DNA of 7,741 bases from JADZGC01 sp964391595 (GTDB lineage: Bacteria > Patescibacteriota > Saccharimonadia > CAILAD01 > GCA-016700035), in the NCBI GenBank assembly GCA_964391595.1, contig CAYMMM010000032.1:1-7741 (forward strand), given 5' to 3'. Positions 1 to 5,618 of this stretch are shown piece after piece (position 1 is the first letter of the stretch; every line of letters starts with the position of its first letter). The notes beneath the pieces were generated by a model. The model did no database searches and was not told where the DNA came from. It was given only the letters and a program-made list of their open reading frames with translations. Both the position numbers and the translations under genes were made by a program.

Positions 1-55
1 CACACACAAAACTATCGCGCAGCTCTATGTCATTACGTTGTATTTTTTTCATCAT
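1..55 (-). CDS. Possible 5' fragment of a gene running off the left edge
   Basis: Reading the minus strand from two tandem ATG codons (55 and 52) gives an open frame of 18 codons to the window edge, beginning MMKKIQRNDIELRDSF. The fragment is too short for coding statistics or family assignment. It is included because of its context: it is co-oriented with the orphan gene at 251-844, it lies just after a structured segment (60-188) that looks like an RNA leader, and a TATATT box sits at 201-206. A weak purine stretch (AAGAGA) precedes the ATG pair. A competing plus-strand frame is also open from base 1 to a TAG at 124-126, so this call is tentative. Confidence 0.33.
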   Translation of the reverse strand, partial: MMKKIQRNDIELRDSFVC

Positions 56-82
56 TCTCTTGCCTAGATGCATGTGGTATGA

Positions 83-99
83 GCTATGAAACACATAGC
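83..99. repeat. Short inverted repeat in left intergenic region
   Basis: GCTATG (83-88) and CATAGC (94-99) form a 6-bp hairpin with a 5-nt loop. A further pair, TTGCC (60-64) with GGCAA (105-109), could enclose it. On the minus strand the GGCAA copied from 60-64 lies just upstream of the putative start codons at 55/52, so this fold could affect access to the start. The repeats are short and could be chance. Confidence 0.3.
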
Positions 100-119
100 A
101 AATTGGCAAATCACTCCAC

Positions 120-188
120 AACTTAGCTGAGTCGATCCGGTGAGAAAATATCAGCTAAGTTAAATGCTATAGCATAACCATTTCTCAC
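120..188 (-). ncRNA. Candidate structured leader RNA with H-type pseudoknot
   Basis: Two perfect inverted repeats interlock here. An 11-bp pair (AACTTAGCTGA at 120-130, TCAGCTAAGTT at 151-161) and an 8-bp pair (GTGAGAAA at 140-147, TTTCTCAC at 181-188) alternate in the order arm 1, arm 2, arm 1', arm 2', which is the topology of an H-type pseudoknot. The 19-nt connector (162-180) contains the perfect palindrome ATGCTATAGCAT (164-175), which could form a small extra hairpin. On the minus strand a possible start site near 194 would put the 8-bp stem at the extreme 5' end of the transcript. It could be a cis-regulatory leader for the left-edge gene, a small RNA, or a DNA-level protein-binding region. 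I recognise no named riboswitch or ribozyme consensus. Confidence 0.4.
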
Positions 189-200
189 GTTTTGATCTGT

Positions 201-206
201 AATATA
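201..206 (-). promoter_or_regulatory. Possible -10 box for left-edge transcript
   Basis: The minus strand reads TATATT here, which would start transcription near 194, just before the pseudoknot-like segment. There is no good -35 at 16-18 bp; the nearest TTGAAC lies 20 bp upstream, inside the terminator of the neighbouring gene. Weak support only. Confidence 0.25.
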
Positions 207-210
207 CATG

Positions 211-244
211 AAAAAAGTGCAGCGATGTTCAATGATCGCTGCAC
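211..244 (-). terminator. Rho-independent terminator of the 251-844 gene
   Basis: A perfect 10-bp stem (GTGCAGCGAT at 217-226 pairing with ATCGCTGCAC at 235-244) with an 8-nt loop is followed, on the minus strand, by six U residues (211-216). It begins only 6 bp after the stop codon of the minus-strand gene. There is no U-tract on the other side, so it works in the minus direction only. Its position is strong evidence that the upstream ORF is a real transcribed gene. Confidence 0.88.
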
Positions 245-250
245 AATAAG

Positions 251-844
251 TTATGAACTGCGCACGAGGAGTGCCGGTCTGGGCTCCGTATTCCCAAGCC
301 AGAGATTGCTCCCCCACGCCTCATAACCGTCGTACTGTTCGTTCCAACGCAAACTGTCCGTCACTGCTGACCGGTCGGTACGGATGCGATCTCGCGGTAC
401 TATTACGCAATTCCATACCGCAGAGTGCATGAAATCACCCGTGATCCAGCCACCCACTAGTTGCTCAGATCGCAGATTGCAGCTCGGGTCTGCCAACGTC
501 CGTGGATCGCTCCAGACATACTGCCTTATCACCCTGACCCAGTCACCAGTACCAGTTTCGAAATCCGGTTCACTTGGCCAACCATCCGTCACAGACCTAC
601 CGATGGTGATGCGCGGCTCAGGATACAGCGGGAGCCAGCGTGGACGTCCCTCGCCTTCAGGAGGAAGCTGCGCACGACCATGTCTCCAAGTTACTCCCTC
701 AAAGAAGTAAAAGTTCGGACGCGCCTCAAAATATGGAAATACCGCGCCTTCTCGTACATCATCATGCCCAGGGGCATGGCCGCGCCTTGGCAAGTAGACC
801 TGCCGGCGGCGCCCATTCAATTCGCGTACATGTCGTAGGTTCAT
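251..844 (-). CDS. Lysine-free, Arg/Trp-rich hypothetical protein
   Basis: I do not recognise this 197-residue protein. It has no signal peptide and no membrane helix, and is predicted to be soluble. Its composition is striking: no lysine, about 26 arginines and 10 tryptophans spread along the chain, with frequent Pro, Gly and Asp. The Trp residues recur in small patches (VTWRHG, PRWLPLY, GDWVRV, QYVWSD, GGWITG, LRWNEQY, EAWGSNLWLG), which suggests a compact all-beta fold, but I can name no family. The start is supported by GAGG seven bases before the ATG, and the stop is followed at once by a strong terminator. The gene is visibly richer in G and C than its neighbours, and its lysine avoidance contrasts with the lysine-containing proteins around it. 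It lies just downstream of the 3' end of ssrA, a common landing place for acquired DNA. Acquisition from a GC-rich organism is an inference. Plus-strand frames over the same interval look like shadows. Confidence 0.72.
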   Translation of the reverse strand: MNLRHVRELNGRRRQVYLPRRGHAPGHDDVREGAVFPYFEARPNFYFFEGVTWRHGRAQLPPEGEGRPRWLPLYPEPRITIGRSVTDGWPSEPDFETGTGDWVRVIRQYVWSDPRTLADPSCNLRSEQLVGGWITGDFMHSAVWNCVIVPRDRIRTDRSAVTDSLRWNEQYDGYEAWGSNLWLGNTEPRPALLVRSS

Positions 845-881
845 TTTCGATCCTCATTCGAGTGAGAACAATAACTCAGCT

Positions 882-910
882 GTTATAACACAAAATCTAA
901 AAAATTTCTA
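882..910 (-). promoter_or_regulatory. Promoter of the lysine-free protein gene
   Basis: On the minus strand an extended -10, TGT-TATAAC (hexamer at 882-887), lies 17 bp from a moderate -35, TAGAAA (905-910, four of six consensus bases). Predicted start is near 875, giving a leader of about 30 nt that contains the GAGG ribosome-binding site before the ATG at 844. The inverted repeat ATAAC-N6-GTTAT (871-886) overlaps the -10 and start point and could be an operator. Confidence 0.45.
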
Positions 911-1051
911 CTGCAGAATCATTTAAGCATAACCATTTACAGATAATTTGTACGGAAGTGACTTCGTGCAGTACTAGTAAAATTGCTCGCCCCGCCGACA
1001 CATCGGCAAAGCTCAAGTGTGCGACACACGTGATACTCTCTCATGGCAATC

Positions 1052-1086
1052 AAAAAACCCCGAGCCGTATATGTCTCGGGATTTTT
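1052..1086 (-). terminator. Rho-independent terminator of ssrA
   Basis: On the minus strand, immediately after the encoded CCA of the tmRNA, a hairpin with a CCCGAG/CTCGGG stem (1075-1080 with 1059-1064) and a 10-nt loop is flanked by an A-run and followed by a run of six U. The A-run and U-run can extend the stem. Because both flanks are A/T tracts the hairpin could act in both directions, but only the minus-strand tmRNA is known to run into it. Confidence 0.88.
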
Positions 1087-1478
1087 TGGTGGAGCTGGAG
1101 GGAATCGCACCCTCGTCCAGAATGTGATCAATATACCATCTACAAGCGTAGCTCGCTTAAGCATTTTTTAGAAAAGAACGATTCAAAACGAGCCAAAGCA
1201 CGTCCCTTTCTCGGCGCATAAAGCTTAGTAAGATGCGTGCGTCGACGCACATCCCACGCAACCAACAAAATATGGCGCTTCGAGCTCTAGTTGGTGTCGA
1301 GCTATCGGCGGCTTTTACGAATTAAGCAAAAGCTGGTGCTGCGAACGCATCAGCATAAACTGAGCGTACGCGGCTCAAGAGAGAGTTCTCACTTGTTGAA
1401 TTGAGACGGATAACGTTCATCTCAACCCGGCTTGCCAGTATATCTTTCAAGGTCACTCTGTCGAAGCTAGTCAGCCCC
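1087..1478 (-). ncRNA. ssrA: tmRNA (transfer-messenger RNA)
   Basis: tmRNA rescues stalled ribosomes: it is charged with alanine, enters the A site with SmpB, then templates a degradation tag. The 5' end on the minus strand reads GGGGCTGACTAGCTTCGACA, the family hallmark, and its first seven bases pair with CAGCTCC before an encoded CCA (1087-1089), with one G-U pair as in other tmRNAs. The T-arm is a 5-bp stem (GAGGG/CCCTC). The stretch after TTCGACA pairs with the stretch before the T-arm (CAGA/TCTG, GTGA/TCAC, GATATAC/GTATATT), matching the long P2 helix. A stem (1420-1425 with 1401-1406) precedes the tag region, and a hairpin (1328-1333 with 1311-1316) encloses the tag stop codon, as in P5. 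The length of about 392 nt is normal for the one-piece form. The T-loop reads TGCGATT, with G where U55 is expected. Confidence 0.95.
1322..1390 (-). other. tmRNA proteolysis-tag reading frame
   Basis: Within the tmRNA, the open frame ending at TAA (1322-1324) encodes a tag with C-terminus YADAFAAPAFA. A small, nonpolar, Ala-ending tail is what ClpXP-type proteases recognise. The resume codon is not certain. By resemblance to the E. coli context (AGTC-GCA-AAC compared with AAGT-GAG-AAC) I place it at GAG, 1388-1390, giving a 22-residue tag, longer than the E. coli 10-residue tag. The frame stays open upstream of this, so the exact first residue is inferred. Confidence 0.65.
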
Positions 1479-1487
1479 AAGACCGAT

Positions 1488-1516
1488 ATCTTAGCAAGTT
1501 TACGTCGTTTCGTCCA
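1488..1516 (-). promoter_or_regulatory. Promoter of ssrA
   Basis: On the minus strand a -35-like TGGACG (1511-1516; four of six consensus bases) is separated by exactly 17 bp from TAAGAT (1488-1493). The latter is preceded by TGC, giving an extended -10. Transcription would start a few bases upstream of the mature tmRNA 5' end at 1478, leaving a short leader for processing. Confidence 0.6.
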
Positions 1517-1558
1517 GATCACACCAAGCTCTGGCTATGCCTTTGTAAGATCTACAGG

Positions 1559-1564
1559 TACAAT
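1559..1564 (+). promoter_or_regulatory. Possible -10 box for the glycosyltransferase gene
   Basis: TACAAT lies 22 bp before the ATG at 1586, predicting a leader of about 15 nt. No convincing -35 or extended TG motif accompanies it, and there is no Shine-Dalgarno in the short leader. The call rests on position and similarity to the TACAAT box before 5934 only. Confidence 0.3.
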
Positions 1565-1585
1565 AGATGACAACGGTATACAGCC

Positions 1586-2719
1586 ATGAATAAGACAACA
1601 CCAGATACAATCCTTATCCTCTCTTCAAACTTCGGTCAGGGTCATATGGCGACTGCGAGAGCATTGAAGTCTGCGGCCGAGAAGCACCCTGAGCTCAACT
1701 TCAAGATCGAGGTCGAAGACTTCTCGGATGAAGTGAGTAGTATCTTCAACACTGCTTCGAAGCGCATATATGAAATAAACGCTAAACATACTCCGATCAT
1801 CCATAAATGGATCTATACCTCTACCGACAAGAATCATCTCCCTATACGATTCATTAATGCGCTTAACTATCCTATTCGACGCAAGGAACTTGTTCAGATC
1901 ATCGCTGAACACAACCCTTCGCTTATCATTTCGAACTATCCGATCTGGCAGTACATCGCCTATTCGATCACAAAGCAATATTTTGACGTAGAGTTCGCAA
2001 CGCTCATCACAGACTCGATTACTGTTCATTCTGCATGGACTCAACCTGATAGTGACTTCTACTTAGTGGCAAACGAGCCAACTGCCGCAAGTTTGCACAA
2101 GCTCGGGGTGGCAAATAATAAAATATTGCCGCTTGGGTATCCCGTACATGAAGCGTTTACTCAGCCACTAGACACAAGCGTTTTGGAAGAACTGGATATA
2201 CCAAAATCAGATCATATTATCACCATAAGTGCATCTTCCTTGCGTGCTGGATACGTCAAGCGAATGATCAGACAGCTTGCCCCGCTCCGCAATACGACTT
2301 TTATCTTAGTGACTGGTCGGGACAATGAGCTCTACGAGGCACTTAATGCAGAAGAGTATCTCCTCCCTGAAAATTTCCGCCTGATCGGATGGACGGACAA
2401 GCTTTACGAGTACATAAAAAATTCTTCGATCGTAATCACAAAGGCCGGTGGGTCAACCGTCATGGAATGCATTGCTGCAAAGAAGCCGATGATCATCAAC
2501 AAAGTTATCCCTGGACAAGAAGAAGGTAATGCGGAACTCGTTGAGCGCTTCAAGCTAGGCCTGACAGCAGAGAAACCAAAAGAGATTGCACAGGCAGTGC
2601 TCGAAATCCTCGCGAATCCAACTAGCTACCTTAAGCGTCTCGAGAAATTTGCCCAACCCGATGCATCTCTGCATATACTGCAATACTTACGTACCCGACT
2701 CGACTCGCAGAAAGACTAA
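1586..2719 (+). CDS. MGDG-synthase/MurG-like glycosyltransferase (GT28 family)
   Basis: This 377-residue protein has the two-Rossmann GT-B layout of the monogalactosyldiacylglycerol synthase / UgtP / MurG group, enzymes that move a sugar from a UDP-sugar to a lipid acceptor at the inner face of the membrane. The N-terminal acceptor domain opens with the family signature ILILSSNFGQGHMATARAL (residues 9-27; His20 in the GxGH loop). The C-terminal nucleotide-sugar domain carries GWTD, then TKAGGST (Gly288-Gly289) and the PGQEEGNAE motif (Gln311, Glu312, Asn315) that contacts the UDP-sugar. Length is typical. There is no signal peptide or transmembrane helix, so peripheral membrane attachment is expected. 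The start is fixed by the conserved N-terminus; no Shine-Dalgarno precedes it. By family, the product could be a glucosyl- or galactosyl-diacylglycerol or another cell-envelope glycolipid; acceptor and sugar cannot be read from sequence. Its promoter region lies back to back with that of ssrA. Confidence 0.9.
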   Translation: MNKTTPDTILILSSNFGQGHMATARALKSAAEKHPELNFKIEVEDFSDEVSSIFNTASKRIYEINAKHTPIIHKWIYTSTDKNHLPIRFINALNYPIRRKELVQIIAEHNPSLIISNYPIWQYIAYSITKQYFDVEFATLITDSITVHSAWTQPDSDFYLVANEPTAASLHKLGVANNKILPLGYPVHEAFTQPLDTSVLEELDIPKSDHIITISASSLRAGYVKRMIRQLAPLRNTTFILVTGRDNELYEALNAEEYLLPENFRLIGWTDKLYEYIKNSSIVITKAGGSTVMECIAAKKPMIINKVIPGQEEGNAELVERFKLGLTAEKPKEIAQAVLEILANPTSYLKRLEKFAQPDASLHILQYLRTRLDSQKD

Positions 2720-2759
2720 ACCAAGCACCATAACGCTTACGTTTTGCGCACTGCTACGG

Positions 2760-2768
2760 TAGTATAAG
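2760..2768 (+). promoter_or_regulatory. Possible -10 box directly before the GalT-like ATG
   Basis: TAGTAT (2760-2765) or the overlapping TATAAG (2763-2768) lies right before the ATG at 2773. Either would place the transcription start within a base or two of the start codon, that is, a leaderless mRNA. The -35 is weak (TTACGT, 2737-2742, with 17-bp spacing to TAGTAT). If this is not a promoter, the gene may be read through from the upstream glycosyltransferase 53 bp away. Confidence 0.3.
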
Positions 2769-2772
2769 AAGT

Positions 2773-3924
2773 ATGGAACGTGTGCATATAAACGCCAGTC
2801 AGGTTCACGGATCAATCCATGGCGATGATAGTGATACTCGGCAATTACATGCTCGAGATGAAACCGAGAGTAGCCTACAAGAGTTAGCAAATTCCGAGAG
2901 AACCCAGCATCAAGATACGGCCGAACGGTCAGTCGAGCATCAGCCAGAAATGAGTAGCGATCACCCTGCCCGCAGGCTAGAGCTAGATATCACCAATGCA
3001 CAAACAGAAATCCGTCGCGACTACCTGCACGAATATTACGTCCTCGTTGCACCGAAGCGAAAAAACCGCCCCTATGATACATCTGGAAGCGAACATCTCA
3101 TGGTTGAATCGGCCGACTCGCCTCGTCTCGATCTACAACCATCTGTTCTCGAGATTCCCTCCACCGAAAGTGGTCGGGCTTGGGACGTCAAAGTTGTCCA
3201 GAACAAATACCCAGCACTTACTTTAGATAACCCCCACGCCTACGGAAAACAAGAAATAGTTATTGATACACCTCTGTCAAACACGCCATTTGGCAAGCTT
3301 GATGTTGCACAAATTACTACAATATTACAAGCGTACCGACAGCGTAGTACAGAACTCCATAAGAATACCCACATCAAATATGTATCAATATTTCGCAATG
3401 ATGGTTACGAAGCAGGAGCATCACTGGCACATGCACACAGCCAGATAATCGCCCTACCTATCGCACCACCACAGATAGTGCATGAAGCCGAAGCTTGTGC
3501 AGCCTACTTCGAAAAGTTCAACACTGACCCCTATGATGCAATCATTGCTTTTGAACAAAAGAATAAACTGCGCATTATTGACCAAAATGAAGACTGGATT
3601 GCCGTCTGCCCCTACGCTTCGAAATGGCAAATGGAGGCATGGATTCTACCGAAGCGAACAATGCAGCTACTCGATGAGGCACAAGATCAAGAGTTAACTT
3701 CCGTAGCCAGTTTATTAACCCCACTAACCAAGGCACTATCGAACACAAACATCAGTTATAACCTCATAATCGAGCAAGGTATTATCCCCTCACAACGACT
3801 TACCTTGAAGCTCTGCGGAAGAAATGTGATGTCTCCCTGGGGTGGCCTCGAGGTCGCTACTGGTGTGATCGTAAATGTTATCCCACCCGAGTCTGCAGCG
3901 GCTTGGTACCGATCTCAAATATAG
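2773..3924 (+). CDS. Galactose-1-phosphate uridylyltransferase-like protein with N-terminal extension
   Basis: The core, from about residue 66 to the end, matches the GalT branch of the HIT superfamily, which exchanges UMP between UDP-glucose and a hexose-1-phosphate. Recognisable blocks are VLVAPKRKNRPYD (about 90-102), NKYPAL (144-149), HAYGKQEIVIDTP (from 155), then FRNDGYEAGASLAHAHSQ (207-224). His222 would be the uridylylated nucleophile and Gln224 its partner. A second HIT-like half contains WIAVCPYASKWQMEAWILPKR. Two departures are clear. Residues 1 to about 64 form a hydrophilic, His/Glu/Asp/Ser-rich extension that looks disordered. There is no cysteine before about residue 237, so the CxxC zinc site that normally follows RPxD is absent. 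The chosen ATG is the first after an in-frame stop; an internal ATG at 2950 (residue 60) would give a product close to the family's usual N-terminus. No Shine-Dalgarno is seen at either. Substrate is uncertain; galactose need not be it. Confidence 0.82.
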   Translation: MERVHINASQVHGSIHGDDSDTRQLHARDETESSLQELANSERTQHQDTAERSVEHQPEMSSDHPARRLELDITNAQTEIRRDYLHEYYVLVAPKRKNRPYDTSGSEHLMVESADSPRLDLQPSVLEIPSTESGRAWDVKVVQNKYPALTLDNPHAYGKQEIVIDTPLSNTPFGKLDVAQITTILQAYRQRSTELHKNTHIKYVSIFRNDGYEAGASLAHAHSQIIALPIAPPQIVHEAEACAAYFEKFNTDPYDAIIAFEQKNKLRIIDQNEDWIAVCPYASKWQMEAWILPKRTMQLLDEAQDQELTSVASLLTPLTKALSNTNISYNLIIEQGIIPSQRLTLKLCGRNVMSPWGGLEVATGVIVNVIPPESAAAWYRSQI

Positions 3925-3958
3925 CCGTAGTGCTACTCGGACTCAAACTGTTCATGCT

Positions 3959-3986
3959 TTGATGTTCGCTTTTTATACGCTATATT
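3959..3986 (+). promoter_or_regulatory. Possible promoter of comM
   Basis: TTGATG (3959-3964) and TATATT (3981-3986) are separated by 16 bp and predict a start near 3993, giving a 39-nt leader that contains the ribosome-binding site AAGGGGG (4018-4024). The 107-bp gap after the GalT-like gene is AT-rich and consistent with a separate promoter. Confidence 0.4.
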
Positions 3987-4031
3987 TGAATCATTGTTTA
4001 TATAGAGAGGAACTCTTAAGGGGGCTAGTGC

Positions 4032-5618
4032 ATGATTTCTCAAACTTATACACTCGCACACCATGGTGCGCAACCACATCCAATAACCGTAGAAACGGAT
4101 GTCTTTGCAGGGCTCCCCGGGATCAGCATTGTAGGGCTCCCCAGCAAGGCTATTGAGGAGTCTAGGGAACGCATTCGGAGCGCAATCAGGAATAGTAGCC
4201 TGGAGTTCCCTCCTCGTAAAGTGACGATCAATCTTGCACCAGCAGATGTAGCAAAGACAGGAATCAACTGTGACCTAGCGATTGCCATGGGGATTCTCAT
4301 CGCCACAAAGCAAATTGAGCCCATTCCAAACGATGTTTGCTTCATCGCTGAACTTGCTCTCGATGGTTCGCTTCGATCCGCGCAGGCGTGCCTTGCCTCC
4401 GTGCTCAGTGCAGAACAAGCGGGCTTTAGTACAATCGTCATCGACCCACACACAGAACTCGATATCCCCCCTCTCCCAAGCCTTACGATCCTGAGACCTG
4501 ACTCTCTGCGCGAGCTTTACCTCCATTATATCGGTGAAAAATTGCTTACTCCTTGGAAGCATCAGGTACGTACATTACCTCAACCCAAAGATGATGTTCA
4601 TCACCGCAAGCACGATCTCGATCACATTATTGGCCAGGCAAAAGCAAAGCGAGCCCTTCAAATCGCTGCCGCGGGGAATCATAACGTACTGATGATTGGG
4701 CCGCCCGGAGTAGGCAAAACACTTCTGGCTCAGGCGCTACCTAGCCTGCTACCTAATGCGGACATAGATGAGATCAAGGAAATATACTATATCCATTCAC
4801 TTGCAGGTGTGGCTCCCCCAAACCCCATTGGGACACGTCCGTTTCGCGCGCCACATCACAACGCCAGCGAGCACGCGCTCATCGGCGGCGGCTCACACCC
4901 TCGCCCGGGAGAGATAAGTCTTGCACACCGGGGTGTATTGTTTCTAGACGAGCTTGCAGAATTTCCCCACCGAAGTCTAGAAGCACTTCGACAGCCCATC
5001 GAAAATGGGTCCGTCAATATTGCACGTGCGGCCATGTCCGCAACCTTTCCGGCAAACGCACTCATCATCGCCGCTATGAATCCATGTCCTTGTGGCTATA
5101 GCGGGTCTAGTGTTCGCGCATGCACGTGCTCCATTCAACGCATTCAAACCTATCAGAAGAGAATATCTGGCCCGCTCCTCGACCGATTCGATATCGTCCT
5201 CTATCTAGAAGCTGAGGCTATATCCCATAATGATGTAAAAATATCATCATATACAACACAATCGGAAGCTATGCGGCACGAAATCAGCCGTGCAATAGAC
5301 TGTCAACAAAAACGGTATAGAGACACTGAGTATAAGCGCAACAGCGATATAGGCTATACCCATATGGACCTGTATTGCCCACTAGAAGCTGAGGCAAGTT
5401 CACTGCTCGCACTTGCAAGCGAGCGATTATCCCTCAGCCGTAGATCCATCCAGCGAGCACTGAGGGTGGCACGTACGATTGCCGACCTCAATTCTTCCAA
5501 GGATATTAGTAATTCAGATATAGCTGAGGCACTTCAATACAAGGTAGAAGCACTGCAACCCCTTGAAATGCAAGGATCTCAAGGATTCGCTAGAGCTACA
5601 GCTGAATTAAAGAAGTAA
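4032..5618 (+). CDS. comM: ComM / YifB family AAA+ ATPase (Mg-chelatase-like)
   Basis: ComM is a hexameric AAA+ helicase that promotes branch migration while incoming single-stranded DNA is integrated during natural transformation. This 528-residue copy is full length. The N-terminal ChlI/Lon-like domain (about 1-185) shows GLPGISIVGLPSKAIEESRERIRSAI and VTINLAPADVAKTG. The AAA+ core follows: Walker A GPPGVGKT (223-230, Lys229), Walker B VLFLDE (Asp306, Glu307), and AMNPCPCGY (Met349-Tyr356), which with Cys364 and Cys366 forms a conserved four-cysteine cluster. Next is ISGPLLDRFDIVL with the conserved Arg. The C-terminal helical Mg-chelatase domain contains LSLSRRSIQRALRVARTIADL. The start is supported by AAGGGGG seven bases upstream and by the conserved N-terminus. 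The protein is cytoplasmic. Its last 23 bp overlap the converging membrane-protein gene. It suggests that the organism can take up and recombine DNA, though no uptake genes lie in the window. Confidence 0.96.
   Translation: MISQTYTLAHHGAQPHPITVETDVFAGLPGISIVGLPSKAIEESRERIRSAIRNSSLEFPPRKVTINLAPADVAKTGINCDLAIAMGILIATKQIEPIPNDVCFIAELALDGSLRSAQACLASVLSAEQAGFSTIVIDPHTELDIPPLPSLTILRPDSLRELYLHYIGEKLLTPWKHQVRTLPQPKDDVHHRKHDLDHIIGQAKAKRALQIAAAGNHNVLMIGPPGVGKTLLAQALPSLLPNADIDEIKEIYYIHSLAGVAPPNPIGTRPFRAPHHNASEHALIGGGSHPRPGEISLAHRGVLFLDELAEFPHRSLEALRQPIENGSVNIARAAMSATFPANALIIAAMNPCPCGYSGSSVRACTCSIQRIQTYQKRISGPLLDRFDIVLYLEAEAISHNDVKISSYTTQSEAMRHEISRAIDCQQKRYRDTEYKRNSDIGYTHMDLYCPLEAEASSLLALASERLSLSRRSIQRALRVARTIADLNSSKDISNSDIAEALQYKVEALQPLEMQGSQGFARATAELKK

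Noticed and set aside
1..126. Plus-strand frame open from the left edge to TAG at 124-126, as the end of a gene
   Set aside because: Forty-one open codons are not significant, the translation is Cys/Ser/His-rich without family features, and no terminator follows. The minus-strand reading fits the leader-like structure better, although neither is secure.
384..838. Plus-strand open frames across the 251-844 interval
   Set aside because: They lie opposite a minus-strand gene that has a Shine-Dalgarno, an extended -10 promoter and an adjacent terminator. The plus frames have none of these and look like composition-driven shadows of a GC-rich gene.
994..1007. GCCGA-CACA-TCGGC hairpin as a terminator or regulatory site
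   Set aside because: The stem is only 5 bp, with no U-tract on either strand and no gene end nearby; it is likely chance.
1017..1027. GTGT-GCG-ACAC inverted repeat
   Set aside because: Four base pairs with a 3-nt loop is within chance expectation and has no associated feature.
1087..1112. ssrA 3' end as an att site of an integrated island
   Set aside because: I looked for a second copy of the tmRNA 3' end (TGGTGGAGCTGGAGGG on the plus strand) to the left of the gene and found none, and no integrase is in the window. An island boundary outside the window remains possible.
1087..1165. A tRNA gene on the minus strand, suggested by the T-arm and CCA end
   Set aside because: The acceptor partner is not within about 75 nt but about 390 nt away, and the TTCGACA 5' signature, tag frame and P2 pairing identify it as tmRNA.
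2773..2949. The GalT-like extension as a separate upstream small gene
   Set aside because: It is in frame and continuous with the core, with no stop or ribosome-binding site in between; it is better described as an extension or a start-site uncertainty.
3922..3941. Possible terminator hairpin after the GalT-like gene (CCGTAGTGCTACTCGG)
   Set aside because: The arms pair poorly (a GTAG/CTAC stem with a 2-nt loop, or mismatched longer arms) and no T-run follows.
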